The notes under the pieces: model-generated
The model's input: the letters and a program-made list of their open reading frames with translations, nothing else
Told to the model about the DNA's origin: nothing
Database searches by the model: none
Position numbers and translations under genes: made by a program
Shown: positions 9,898-20,189 of the stretch, in pieces
Layout: each line of letters begins with the position of its first letter
Numbering within the stretch: the first letter of the stretch is position 1
NCBI GenBank assembly: GCA_913020435.1
Contig: CAJVZZ010000013.1
Span: forward strand, 32,684 to 96,683
Origin: an uncultured Flavobacteriales bacterium
Lineage (GTDB): Bacteria; Bacteroidota; Bacteroidia; Flavobacteriales_G; Salibacteraceae
Direction of reading: 5' to 3'
DNA: 64,000 nucleotides

Positions 9898-9930
9898 ACA
9901 AAACCCTCATGAAATAATTCCATGAGGGTT
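9898..9930 (-). terminator. Rho-independent terminator downstream of the MerR/B12 regulator
   Basis: Perfect 10-bp inverted repeat AACCCTCATG-N9-CATGAGGGTT (9902-9930); minus strand continues TTTGTTTTG. Confidence 0.75.
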
Positions 9931-9963
9931 GAATAATCTGCCACTTACTGTTTATCAACTGGA

Positions 9964-10872
9964 TTAAATAGCTAGTTTGTCTAAATAATCGATAAAATCG
10001 GATACTCCGTTAATAATTTTTACATTTTTTGAAGGCTGCCAGTTCATCTTATCACGATAGTAGCTTAGACCACTATAGATAATTCTTGTATCCGGAAAAG
10101 CCTTATCATAATTTCTAAGCATATTCTCATACTCAAGTGGTGTACGACTTGCTGTAAAAATAGAAAGTATATGAGAAGGCTTTCCTTCTTCTACAATTTG
10201 CTGTACATCTCTCGCAGGAACATTTTGACCTAAATAAATTACTTGATAACCACGACTTCTCAGTATATAATTTGCTAATATCAATCCTATCTCATGCGAT
10301 TCACCTTCAGGTAGAAACAAAACATATTTGTAACTATGTTTTGTTGGAATTTGAGTTGGAAGATCGTCAATTCCTGCAATTATTTTTTGGCGAATTAGAC
10401 AGCTAATGAAATGTTCTTGACCAATGTTTACTTCGTCAGTAATAAACATCATACCAATTTTTACCAAAAAAGGATAAATAAATTCAGTTATAGTAGGTAA
10501 AAAGCCTGTCTCATTAACAGATTTTTCAAATAGATTATTAAATCTGGCCTCATCAAGTTCCAACATTGCCAATAACATTGCCTGTATGTAAAACTCTGTT
10601 TGTTCACTTAAAGATTCTCCATCTTGAATGAACTCAGATACCATTTTTTTTAATTCACTATCGTCAAATTGGCCTATTTTTGATATACGCATGCCTTTCT
10701 CTAAAAGCATTGAAACATTCAATAGTTTTTTAAGATCATTATCCTGATAATATCTTATATTGGTTACAGTCCTCATTGGTTGCAGCAAATTATAACGTTG
10801 CTCCCAAATACGAATTGTACCAGCCTTAACTCCTGAAATTCGCTCTAAATCTTTTATAGCGTACTGCCTCAT
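9964..10872 (-). CDS. MerR-family regulator with B12-binding domain (CarH/LitR-like)
   Basis: N-terminal MerR HTH (YAIKDLERISGVKAGTIRIWEQRYNLLQPMRT); C-terminal cobalamin-binding-like GESHEIGLILANYILRSRGYQVIYLGQNVP; adjacent to carotenoid genes. Confidence 0.85.
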   Translation of the reverse strand: MRQYAIKDLERISGVKAGTIRIWEQRYNLLQPMRTVTNIRYYQDNDLKKLLNVSMLLEKGMRISKIGQFDDSELKKMVSEFIQDGESLSEQTEFYIQAMLLAMLELDEARFNNLFEKSVNETGFLPTITEFIYPFLVKIGMMFITDEVNIGQEHFISCLIRQKIIAGIDDLPTQIPTKHSYKYVLFLPEGESHEIGLILANYILRSRGYQVIYLGQNVPARDVQQIVEEGKPSHILSIFTASRTPLEYENMLRNYDKAFPDTRIIYSGLSYYRDKMNWQPSKNVKIINGVSDFIDYLDKLAI

Positions 10873-10944
10873 GGTTACGTTTAGCTTTTATACAAGCAAA
10901 AAAGAAAAGAGTTTAATAAAGTTAAATATAAATTATCACAAGAG

Positions 10945-11643
10945 CTATAGTTTTTGCAGCTTAGAAGAAAATTTCCAGTCTCTTTCAGTTCTTAATTTTG
11001 AACTTTGAAACATTCCTTTAGATCCTTTCAACATTAAGTGAGTGCCGACTAATCCTACCCCAGTTCCAAATACAGTTCCCAATGCACCCCAAATAACAGC
11101 AGTGCTATTCGGATCAATTTGCTGAAATGAGAAAACAGCAATTGCAGCTCCTACGGCCGCAACTCCAGTTCCAAATGCAAAACGAGTTAATCCGACAGTG
11201 CGCCAACCCATAGTTTTAACGAACTTCTTTTTAACCATAACTAAACTTGAAATTTTTACCCGTTTACCGGCTATTTTCACATATTCTTTATCTATTTCTT
11301 CAACTTTCCCTCTAAGATTTTTTTTATTGGTTTTTGTTTTAAAGGTTACTTTCTCTCCTATTTTGAACTCCCTTACCAACTTTTGCTTTGAATTGTTGGC
11401 TAGCAATAGCGGGCCTTCTTTTTTCGGTTTTTCTTTTTTACTGCCTTTTTCTTTTTTATCTTTTTTCTTTTTTGGAATAGCTTGGAGCTGATTTACAGCT
11501 TCTTGATTATTCTTAAGTTCCTTGTCAGTTACCTCCTGTGTTGAATTTACTGGATCAGTTGGATAAATAACATCGTCCTGTCCAAATAAGATTTGAACCA
11601 ACAGGAAACAGCTAAGGAATGCCAATATGTACTTTATTCCCAT
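10945..11643 (-). CDS. Exported hypothetical protein, Lys-rich central segment, TM region
   Basis: Signal peptide MGIKYILAFLSCFLLVQILFGQ; KKKKDKKEKGSKKEKPKK stretch. Confidence 0.6.
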   Translation of the reverse strand: MGIKYILAFLSCFLLVQILFGQDDVIYPTDPVNSTQEVTDKELKNNQEAVNQLQAIPKKKKDKKEKGSKKEKPKKEGPLLLANNSKQKLVREFKIGEKVTFKTKTNKKNLRGKVEEIDKEYVKIAGKRVKISSLVMVKKKFVKTMGWRTVGLTRFAFGTGVAAVGAAIAVFSFQQIDPNSTAVIWGALGTVFGTGVGLVGTHLMLKGSKGMFQSSKLRTERDWKFSSKLQKL

Positions 11644-11645
11644 AT

Positions 11646-12407
11646 TTAAATGTATCCAGCGATTTTATAACTAATCAAACCAAGCCATTCGTGAATTATT
11701 ATGTTCCACTTAAAAAGAGTTTCCGCATTTGGAATAAACAGGTGATCGAAATAGAATTTTCTTTCTCCGGTTAAACCATCGACCCGATATTCATCAAATT
11801 CGATTTTCTGTTTCTGGAAGCAAGCTGAAGATCTTTTCATATGTATTGTTGAAGTAATGAGAAGCACCTTGCCTTCTATATCTAGACTATCTATCACTTT
11901 TTTAGCTTCTACTGCGTTTTGATAGGTATTTTTAGAATTAGGTTCTACTATAACATGTCTCGATTTTATCCCGATAGACTTTAGATACTCATTAATATAA
12001 TTAGCTTCTGCACCATTAAAATCGTATAAGTTTCCTGCTCCACCAGAAAGTAATATGCGTTTTATTTTTCCGGATTGGTACAATGGTAACACACAGTTTA
12101 ATCGATCCGCAGTCGTCCCAAAATTCACTTGATTTACTGCTGGCGCATATGATGAATAACCTCCCAAGACTATAGCTAAATCGTATTTTTCTTCCGTTGA
12201 AACAGTGTTCATTCCAGGCTCCCAAATACCCACAATTTCATCAAATACAAATGAATTTGAAAAAAGGTAAAGGGTTAGCAAACCAGTTATTAAGAACCGT
12301 TTTTTCTTCTTAGAGTTCTTGAGAATGATGCCCAGAACGAATAATATGCAAATCCAAACTATAGGGGTGCTAAAAACAAATAAAATTTTGGAAATCACAT
12401 GAAACAT
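11646..12407 (-). CDS. YdcF/ElyC (DUF218) family protein
   Basis: TM segments then AIVLGGYSSY...DRLNCVLPLYQSGKIKRILLSGGAG...ANYINEYLKSIGI..VIVEPNSKNTYQNA. Confidence 0.85.
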   Translation of the reverse strand: MFHVISKILFVFSTPIVWICILFVLGIILKNSKKKKRFLITGLLTLYLFSNSFVFDEIVGIWEPGMNTVSTEEKYDLAIVLGGYSSYAPAVNQVNFGTTADRLNCVLPLYQSGKIKRILLSGGAGNLYDFNGAEANYINEYLKSIGIKSRHVIVEPNSKNTYQNAVEAKKVIDSLDIEGKVLLITSTIHMKRSSACFQKQKIEFDEYRVDGLTGERKFYFDHLFIPNAETLFKWNIIIHEWLGLISYKIAGYI

Positions 12408-12450
12408 GTTACAAATGTATGTTAGAGCCTATATGAGTTTATTGCTTGTA

Positions 12451-15279
12451 TTATTTAGTTATGACCAATTTTTTTGTCATTTTAGAATATGCTCCTTTTA
12501 CTTCAATATAATATACTCCTGAAGGCAACTCTGTTGCATTTATTGTTGAAGTTTTCTCGAAATCATTGATTTGACCTTCTAGTTTTACGCGTCCAATTTC
12601 ATCATATAGCACAAATGATGTAAGTTGTTCAATTGAGTTTTCCCAATTTAAATGCACAACTCCCCTGCTTGGATTCGGATAAACATTCACTTTAAAATTA
12701 TTAACGGTTTTAGCATCCTCCATTCCAATTAATGAAGAACTTGTAACATTTACTCCAAATATTCCACTTCCATGAGTAGCAATTGCTAAATAATTATCAG
12801 CATCTCTAGTGTCCATTTTATCGACTATCGCATTTCCAATAAGAGTTGGAGACTGCTGACTCCAAATAGTATTTTCGCCATCCAGCATATCAGTTGCAAA
12901 GAGACCAATACTGGTTCCAACAAAATATGCTGTGCCAGAATCCGTTTCTAAAATAGCAGCACTCCGCACAGAAGGGCCATTTCCAAGACCTCTTGCTGCA
13001 TCCGGAATCCCATCAGGTAATTCATCTTCTAAATTCCCTGCAGCAGTTTTCCAATTATCACCTCCATCTTCAGAATAAAAAATGCTGTATGCATTATAAT
13101 TAGAAAAGACGACCATAACCTTATCTGCGTCTTCAGGGTGAACAGCGAAATCACTTACATAAGTACCTTTTAACACTCCAGTAATATCTGAGATCGGCGT
13201 CACTAACGCACCAGCAGTATTTGCATTTTCTACTCTGTATATAGATCCATTAGATGTTCCGACATATAATCTGTGTTTTGGATTAGTGCGGCTACTTACC
13301 ATGGCTGTAATTGATCTTGAGAAGGTAAAGTTCATAGTGGACCAATCATTTCTAGTGGCATTAGTATTATCTATATTAATTGACTTTAATGAATTATGCA
13401 CTTTAATCTTTGAAGGTCCTCCAGCAGCATCCTTGTACAACATGTACATTATGTTGTTATCTGCATAATCTAATTCGAAAGGATTTATAAAATCGAAATT
13501 TATTGATCTGTTAAATTGATTTGTCGGCGTAGGTTCAAGCCGTACAGAGGCAATTTTTTCACCATTTCCATTCATTCTAATTCTAAATGTTCTACCATAC
13601 TGACTTGAAACATAATAGACTCCTGAACCATCTGAAAGCGTTCCATCTTCAACTGCACAATAAGAGCCATCTGACTGCAGTGGATCTGTCCAATCCTTTC
13701 TATCACTCGCACTATTAGTAAAAAAAGTTCCATTATCCTGCAAACCTCCAATTACAGCAGCATTTTTTACCAGGTGATCTATCGCAACTGTATAAAATTG
13801 AGAAGTAAAATACCCCGTATTTTTAAACTGCCATACTACCTCATTTGCTTTTATGTTGTTGGTAAAAGAAATACCACCATCAGAAGCGGAGAAAGCCTCA
13901 CTGGAATTATTTGGAAGGAAAATCAAATTATGTTGATCAGGGTGTTGATTGGCATAACGATATTCTCTTGGATCTGAAAATGACTTGGGGTTATAGCCTC
14001 CTATTTGAACTATGTTGTTTCGAGTAGTAAATCCATCATCCGAACGAAATAGGTTTGTTGAACCAATGTAAACGATAGTCTTATCAAACGGATCAATTCG
14101 GACCATCATATTGTAATTACCTTGAGTATCAAAAGAATAGTAAGCATTCTGATTAGAAGGAATATTAGTAGAAAGGCTAGTCCATGAGCCTCCCGAACCA
14201 CTTCCGTCTCCATTTATATAGTTGTATTTAAACAAACTAGAATATTCGTTGTCTGTCGAGCTTGGATCAGCTGTTGAACCAGAACCAGGCGTTCGAGCAA
14301 GGAATATCAATTCATTTTCATCGGATCCAGCAATATCAAATACTATTCTTTCAAAATTACTCGGCCAAATAGCTCCAGTAATATTCACCCAAGTCTCTCC
14401 GTCAGTTGATCTGTATACTCCAGGATCAGCCTGATTAAATTGTTTTGCTAATGCGGCATAAACAACTCCATTAGAAGTTACTTTAACATCTGCATAAAAT
14501 GAAGCCGAAGAATTATTATCACCTAACACCTTCTTCCAAGTTGCTCCGCCATCAAGACTTTTCATAATAACGCCATTAGCGGCAGCGTATACTTCATCCT
14601 CAGTCGTATTGCTAGGATCAACAGCAAGACTCCATGTTATTCCCCAGTCTCCAGCATTATTAACTTTTTCAACTTGAGTCGATTTCAGAGGTGTCCAAGT
14701 AACTCCTTTATCAATTGACTTTAATAAACCATTGCCTAACAGCGTGAAATCATTTCCAATCAAAGAGCCTCTTCCTTCTCCTGTTCCTGCGTACCATATA
14801 TCTTTTTTTCCAGGTCGAGAGTCCTGAACTATACAGCTAATATTTTGCGCATAATCATTACTTGAAACCTTAGCCCACGAGAGTCCAAAATTGGTACTTC
14901 TCCAAATTCCACCTGAAACACCACCAGCTAAGATATTTGATGTATTTGACAAATCAACAGCTAAAGCTCTAGTTCTTCCACCAACATTCTGAGGCCCTCT
15001 TCTCGCGTAAATCAACGAATCTTCAGCCCTGCTTCCATACGAATTATGAAATGCTTTTGGTAATGTTCTACCAAAAGCCAACTCTTTATGTCTCATGTTT
15101 ATTGGAATCTCGCCAGTTTGTGGATCAACTAATCTAGAGCGCATCCACTTTGCACGAGCTTCAGCATGTCCATCTAAATTCTGAAATTCAGTTGATTTAG
15201 AAAACTTTTCCTTGTTTAAAAAAAATAAAGAAATTATTCCTACAACTATTACTAAAAGTCCTATTCTGGTTCTAATCAT
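12451..15279 (-). CDS. Large secreted BNR/sortilin-like repeat protein with T9SS type A sorting domain
   Basis: Repeated S.DGG.TW/STNFGLSWAKV motifs (sialidase/VPS10-like beta-propeller); C-terminus FKVNVYPNPSRGVVHLNW...GVYYIEVKGAYSKMTKKLVITK. Confidence 0.8.
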   Translation of the reverse strand: MIRTRIGLLVIVVGIISLFFLNKEKFSKSTEFQNLDGHAEARAKWMRSRLVDPQTGEIPINMRHKELAFGRTLPKAFHNSYGSRAEDSLIYARRGPQNVGGRTRALAVDLSNTSNILAGGVSGGIWRSTNFGLSWAKVSSNDYAQNISCIVQDSRPGKKDIWYAGTGEGRGSLIGNDFTLLGNGLLKSIDKGVTWTPLKSTQVEKVNNAGDWGITWSLAVDPSNTTEDEVYAAANGVIMKSLDGGATWKKVLGDNNSSASFYADVKVTSNGVVYAALAKQFNQADPGVYRSTDGETWVNITGAIWPSNFERIVFDIAGSDENELIFLARTPGSGSTADPSSTDNEYSSLFKYNYINGDGSGSGGSWTSLSTNIPSNQNAYYSFDTQGNYNMMVRIDPFDKTIVYIGSTNLFRSDDGFTTRNNIVQIGGYNPKSFSDPREYRYANQHPDQHNLIFLPNNSSEAFSASDGGISFTNNIKANEVVWQFKNTGYFTSQFYTVAIDHLVKNAAVIGGLQDNGTFFTNSASDRKDWTDPLQSDGSYCAVEDGTLSDGSGVYYVSSQYGRTFRIRMNGNGEKIASVRLEPTPTNQFNRSINFDFINPFELDYADNNIMYMLYKDAAGGPSKIKVHNSLKSINIDNTNATRNDWSTMNFTFSRSITAMVSSRTNPKHRLYVGTSNGSIYRVENANTAGALVTPISDITGVLKGTYVSDFAVHPEDADKVMVVFSNYNAYSIFYSEDGGDNWKTAAGNLEDELPDGIPDAARGLGNGPSVRSAAILETDSGTAYFVGTSIGLFATDMLDGENTIWSQQSPTLIGNAIVDKMDTRDADNYLAIATHGSGIFGVNVTSSSLIGMEDAKTVNNFKVNVYPNPSRGVVHLNWENSIEQLTSFVLYDEIGRVKLEGQINDFEKTSTINATELPSGVYYIEVKGAYSKMTKKLVITK

Positions 15280-15283
15280 ACTG

Positions 15284-15709
15284 CTATTTCAATTTTTCAT
15301 ACAAGTCTACCTGGTAGAGTTTTTCACTATTAACTTCTCCAACTAGTTTTATCGTTGCAATTATTTTATCACTTTGTTTTAGTGCAACAAAAACCTCCTG
15401 TAACCCCTTATGTGTATTGCTATCTGCACCATCTGTACCGTAAGCAAAATAAGCAAGAATTGGCTTTCCCTGTTCAAAATTCTTCGTGAAATATTGACCA
15501 GTTTCTTTAACTTGTTCGACTTGTATTTTAGCATAACAATGTTTATTTCCACAGTTAATTCCTTCAGTAACACTCTCTTCAAATTGAAGTAATGTCCCAA
15601 TCACTACTGCCTCATCTCTCGATGCTTTTATTGTCGGAAGCTTAGATACCTGATTACTTTGACAACCAACGATAATTATGAAACATAAAATGAAAATTCG
15701 GGATACCAT
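15284..15709 (-). CDS. Small lipoprotein, hypothetical
   Basis: MVSRIFILCFIIIVGC lipobox; lies between two paralogous BNR proteins. Confidence 0.6.
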   Translation of the reverse strand: MVSRIFILCFIIIVGCQSNQVSKLPTIKASRDEAVVIGTLLQFEESVTEGINCGNKHCYAKIQVEQVKETGQYFTKNFEQGKPILAYFAYGTDGADSNTHKGLQEVFVALKQSDKIIATIKLVGEVNSEKLYQVDLYEKLK

Positions 15710-15712
15710 AAA

Positions 15713-18448
15713 TTAAATTTTTACGAATCGACTAATATAAGATTCAGCATCAACTGGGAACCTAATAATATAGGTTCCCACTGGTAAGTGCTGAATATTT
15801 CCAGAAATTTTATTGTTTTCGACATGCCACTCAATATCCACAGCGTTACCTAGTGAATTATAAACTTGGATATCTTGTATGGAAAACTCATCAATTTCGT
15901 GGATTCTCAATGCAACGTTCGTTCTTGCTGGATTTGGAAACAGAATTGCTTTTTGCAATTGTCCTTCCGTTACATTAGCAATTATATTATCGGATTGGGT
16001 CACATAAGAACTAAATACTCCACCACCATGAGTAGCGACACCTAAATACCCATCCGCAGCTCTATAATCAATTGCAGTTACAACGTGCGAACCAATTTCT
16101 GACTCACTTACCCGATCCCAAACCGTGCTATTACTATCAATATTTAGAGTGCCGAATAAACCCACACTTGTTCCCAGCAGCAACCAAGAAGCATCTCTCA
16201 ATTCGACGAACTTTGCTACCCTGCACGATGGTCCATCGTTAATTTGAGCAAATTGAGCAGGTATCCCTGGCTGAATTTTACCTTCAATATTTCCTGATAT
16301 ATTTTCCCACGAATCTCCTCCTGTTTCAGAATAAAACACACTGTATACGTTATAATTTGAAAATACGACAACCACTTTCTTTGCGTCTTTTGGATGCACT
16401 GCAATTGAAGAAACAAAGCCATTAGAGTTTGGAATAGTTACATTTTTATATGTGTAATTAGCATTTGAGCTATCTACTCGAACAACGGCGCCACCACTAG
16501 TTCCAAAATATAAAATATTTGCAGGTTCTTTGCTTACTTCCACTGCGCTGATTACTCCTGATACTCCTGAAATGTTTAGTTGTTCCCAGTTTTCAGTTTG
16601 CTTGACAAACTGGTTGTCTAATTCAAAAACGGAAATATCGCTATTGCGCCACAAGACATTCCCATTTGGTAGAAACAATATTCTATTGTCATTAGGATCA
16701 ATAGTGTATGGGTTAATAAACAAATAATTACTGGGAGCAATTGGATCTATACGAGCAAATCCAATACGATTACCCGATCCATCAACAGCAACTTTAAATA
16801 ATCCCGCTTGTTGTTTTGCAGCTAGAAAATAAGGGGAGTAATCAAGGAAATGGCAATAAGCCCCATCATAATCAACTGGCATGCTCCAAGAATGAAGACT
16901 ATCCGCCAAGTAATATAATGTCCCATTATCTTGAAGACCACCAACCATCTTTTTAGAACCTACTTTTTTATCCAATGCCAAAGTGTAAAATTGAGTAGTG
17001 ACGTAACCGTTATTCAGTGATTCCCAAACAACTTGTTTGGAGTATAAATCTCTACTCAAATGAATTCCACCATCTGAGCCTGTTAAAATAATCTTAGAAT
17101 CAGTTGGATGAAAAACTACTGTATGCACATCGGGATGATGGTTTGGATATATCTGATAAAAAGGCGTATCTATTTTATGATAATATCCGCCGGCAAACTT
17201 ATCATCCCCTTTAGTAGAGAATCCATTATGACTAATATTTAAGTTTACTCCAGCTAATGCAACGGTATTACTATCATGAGGTGAAACTTTAATATCCATG
17301 CAATATCCCGTCTGAGAATGATAATCATCAAAAGGCCATATTCCTTTAGGTAAATTCATAGAAAGATTCTCCCAGTTCCCGCCTAATCCGCTGCCATTTC
17401 CTGAGTTGTAAGTGTATTTGAAAAGTGAATGATACCCGTTACGCCCTAAAAACTCACTTTTTTGTCCTGAATTTGGACTTTCAAATAATACAAACATTGA
17501 GTTTTCATTCTGCTGATTCAAACCAATTATTCCTCGACCTAAATTAGGTGCTGGAGTTTTTACTAAGTTAAAACTGAGACCATCTGTACTTCTAAATAAA
17601 CCGCTTGCACTTCCTATTCCTGAACTTATCGCAGCATACCAAATTCCAGAACTAGTCTGTACAAGATCGATGATTTGATTTGCCGCTCCATTTCCATGAA
17701 CATTGAGCCAGGTTACTCCTTGATTTTTACTTCTAAAAATACCACTAGGCGTAGCCAACAATAAAACAGTGCTAGAAGATTGATTATCCACCAATATCTT
17801 CCAACTCAGATCTAAGCTATCTTGTCGCTGAGGAGAGTCATTTATGAAACTACCCAATCTATTCCAAGTTTCGCCAAAATCATTTGAAACTAAAACACCA
17901 TCACCACCAAAATGCGCCGAAAAATTTGCCGCTCCCTGAGAAGCTCCCCTTGCCTCTCCAGTACTTGCGTACCACATATTTTCTTTACCGATACGTGGAT
18001 CTTGTGTTATCCAGGTAATAGATAAATTGTGTTCGTGAGTACTTACTTTATTCCAGCTTTTACCTTCGTTTTTACTTAGAAAAATTCCGCCAGAGGCTGC
18101 TCCTGCGATTATTCTAGTTGGGTTTGATCGATCAATAGTAAGCGCTCTAGTTCTGCCTCCAATATTGTATGGACCTCTATTCTTCCATTGCAATTCTCCC
18201 GATCTTGCCCCTAGAGGAAAGTGTTCTGAAACAAAGTCTAAATCTGATTTTCGAATATTAGCTGGTACTTTGCCTGTAGAAGGATCCTGCAACTGCATTT
18301 TCCACCAATTAGCATCGGCTTTTTCTGCAATAGGATTGCTTTTACCTAGGAATTCTTTCCGATTGTTGGATCCAAACCAAATCAGTAAGAACGTGAGAAT
18401 AATAAACACACTAATTGTAAATCCCTTTGAACCCATAAAACATTTCAA
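15713..18448 (-). CDS. Large secreted BNR/sortilin-like repeat protein with T9SS type A sorting domain (paralog of 12451..15279)
   Basis: Same architecture and collinear motifs (GGRTRAL, GGLQDNGT, SDGGIHLS); C-terminus AILFPNPARTNVALRI...GTYIIRFPVDAESYISRFVKI. Confidence 0.8.
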   Translation of the reverse strand: MKCFMGSKGFTISVFIILTFLLIWFGSNNRKEFLGKSNPIAEKADANWWKMQLQDPSTGKVPANIRKSDLDFVSEHFPLGARSGELQWKNRGPYNIGGRTRALTIDRSNPTRIIAGAASGGIFLSKNEGKSWNKVSTHEHNLSITWITQDPRIGKENMWYASTGEARGASQGAANFSAHFGGDGVLVSNDFGETWNRLGSFINDSPQRQDSLDLSWKILVDNQSSSTVLLLATPSGIFRSKNQGVTWLNVHGNGAANQIIDLVQTSSGIWYAAISSGIGSASGLFRSTDGLSFNLVKTPAPNLGRGIIGLNQQNENSMFVLFESPNSGQKSEFLGRNGYHSLFKYTYNSGNGSGLGGNWENLSMNLPKGIWPFDDYHSQTGYCMDIKVSPHDSNTVALAGVNLNISHNGFSTKGDDKFAGGYYHKIDTPFYQIYPNHHPDVHTVVFHPTDSKIILTGSDGGIHLSRDLYSKQVVWESLNNGYVTTQFYTLALDKKVGSKKMVGGLQDNGTLYYLADSLHSWSMPVDYDGAYCHFLDYSPYFLAAKQQAGLFKVAVDGSGNRIGFARIDPIAPSNYLFINPYTIDPNDNRILFLPNGNVLWRNSDISVFELDNQFVKQTENWEQLNISGVSGVISAVEVSKEPANILYFGTSGGAVVRVDSSNANYTYKNVTIPNSNGFVSSIAVHPKDAKKVVVVFSNYNVYSVFYSETGGDSWENISGNIEGKIQPGIPAQFAQINDGPSCRVAKFVELRDASWLLLGTSVGLFGTLNIDSNSTVWDRVSESEIGSHVVTAIDYRAADGYLGVATHGGGVFSSYVTQSDNIIANVTEGQLQKAILFPNPARTNVALRIHEIDEFSIQDIQVYNSLGNAVDIEWHVENNKISGNIQHLPVGTYIIRFPVDAESYISRFVKI

Positions 18449-18508
18449 ATTTAAGTTTAAACAAGCTTATAAAAATTAATTTTAATCGTTTTCTGAAACC
18501 GGTCGAAT

Positions 18509-19441
18509 CTAAATTTTTTCTTCCAATTTTTCGTATGAATGAATGTCTTTCACATTAAGGTGTGTAGACCCGTCTCTGTAAGTTTTATAAGCTGGTTTGA
18601 ACTTAGCATTAAAAATTATATCACCTTTAGTATAAGAGAACCTCGAATGAACAACTTGGCTAAATGAATCATCGAATCCTTTCAAAAGGACAAGTACCTC
18701 AGGGTTTAATTTCATTATTTCAGCTGGTGATTTATCACAAAACGGACTTTCTTCGTCGATAGGGTGCACTAAAGTCCAGTTTAACGGAAAGAAGTCAATG
18801 TTAGAAATATCTAATTTTAGTCGACTGTATGTTCTTCGGTACTCTCCATTAATTTCTTTGGTTGTTGCCAAAAGAAGCTTTGCCTCCATTTCCATAAGGA
18901 CATTATTCCTCATATTAACCGCTCTAAACATTAGACTAAACCCTCCTTTAAATGGACTTAATAAAATATTATTACTATATAAAATAATTGCTGAAGGCTG
19001 AGCAAATCGGCCATATAACACACCAGTGGCAATCGAAAAACTCATAAAGCCAACTAGTGCTTGAAACGATGCTATTATATTCACACCTATTCCTACAGGA
19101 GCTAAACCACCGTAACCAACCGTGGTAAACGTTTGAAAACTAAAAAATAATGCTGTTAGAAAATCACTTCCAAATTTATGAGTGCGATAACCTTGAATTC
19201 CATCTACTCCTACCAATAAATATGAAAGGGCGAATAGCGCATTGGTGGCTATGTAAGTCACAAGAATAATGGTAATAAACTTGAGCCAAGTTATATTTAG
19301 AAAAAACTGATATAAATGTCGAATGGCGGGCCCAAGGCCCTCTCTATATATATTAAACGAGCCATCGGGATTAATTATCCTTTGTGTTTGTTTATCATAT
19401 TCTTCGCCTAATCCAGGATCACTTAAGTGCTCTTTCGCCAT
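18509..19441 (-). CDS. Inward rectifier-type (KirBac-like) potassium channel
   Basis: Pore FQTFTTVGYGGLAP; Kir cytoplasmic domain LMFRAVNMRNNVLMEMEAKLLL...LNWTLVHPIDEESP. Confidence 0.9.
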   Translation of the reverse strand: MAKEHLSDPGLGEEYDKQTQRIINPDGSFNIYREGLGPAIRHLYQFFLNITWLKFITIILVTYIATNALFALSYLLVGVDGIQGYRTHKFGSDFLTALFFSFQTFTTVGYGGLAPVGIGVNIIASFQALVGFMSFSIATGVLYGRFAQPSAIILYSNNILLSPFKGGFSLMFRAVNMRNNVLMEMEAKLLLATTKEINGEYRRTYSRLKLDISNIDFFPLNWTLVHPIDEESPFCDKSPAEIMKLNPEVLVLLKGFDDSFSQVVHSRFSYTKGDIIFNAKFKPAYKTYRDGSTHLNVKDIHSYEKLEEKI

Positions 19442-19490
19442 ATATCAAATATAGAAGATTCAATGACCTACTCAATGGAATGAATAGTCT

Positions 19491-20189
19491 TCAACTGTCT
19501 GTCAATCGAAATCCTATACCGTGCACATTTTCTATTTTTATCGAAGTATCTGGACTTAAATATTTTCGCAATCTACTTATAAACACATCCATGCTTCTTC
19601 CTAGAAAATAATCGTTTTCACCCCAAACCAACTTCAGTGCTACTTCTCTTTCTAAGACACTATTTTGATGAATGAAAAGTAATCTTAGTAATTCAGCTTC
19701 TTTTTTTGTGAGTTCGGAAACGGATCCATTTGTAGTCAATTTCAAATTTCTATAATCAAATTTAGAATTGCCTAATTCAAATATTTCTTTTCCCTTAACT
19801 TCATCTATTAACTTTCTATTTGAGCGACGAAGAATAGCGTTTACTCTGGCCAATAATTCTTCAAACGCAAATGGCTTTGTTAGATAGTCATCTGCACCAG
19901 CACCAAATCCTTCAACCTTGTCAGCAATCATACTTTTAGCTGTCAAGAATAAAATAGGTATATCTAGATTCATTTTCCGAATATCATTTGCCAATGTAAA
20001 CCCATCTTTTTTCGGCAACATAACATCAAGAATACAAATATCAAATTTACCTTCGTAAAAAACCTCAAAGCCAGAAAGTCCATCTTTCGCAAGTGTCACT
20101 TTAGCTCCTGCATCAACCAAGTTATCTTTAATCACGAAGCCTAAACTGGCATCATCTTCTACTAATAATATTGACTTTCCTTCAATCAT
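19491..20189 (-). CDS. OmpR-type response regulator
   Basis: ILLVEDDASLGFVI, CILDVMLPKKDGF, LTAK, KPF; winged helix C-terminus ENVHGIGFRL. Confidence 0.92.
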   Translation of the reverse strand: MIEGKSILLVEDDASLGFVIKDNLVDAGAKVTLAKDGLSGFEVFYEGKFDICILDVMLPKKDGFTLANDIRKMNLDIPILFLTAKSMIADKVEGFGAGADDYLTKPFAFEELLARVNAILRRSNRKLIDEVKGKEIFELGNSKFDYRNLKLTTNGSVSELTKKEAELLRLLFIHQNSVLEREVALKLVWGENDYFLGRSMDVFISRLRKYLSPDTSIKIENVHGIGFRLTDS

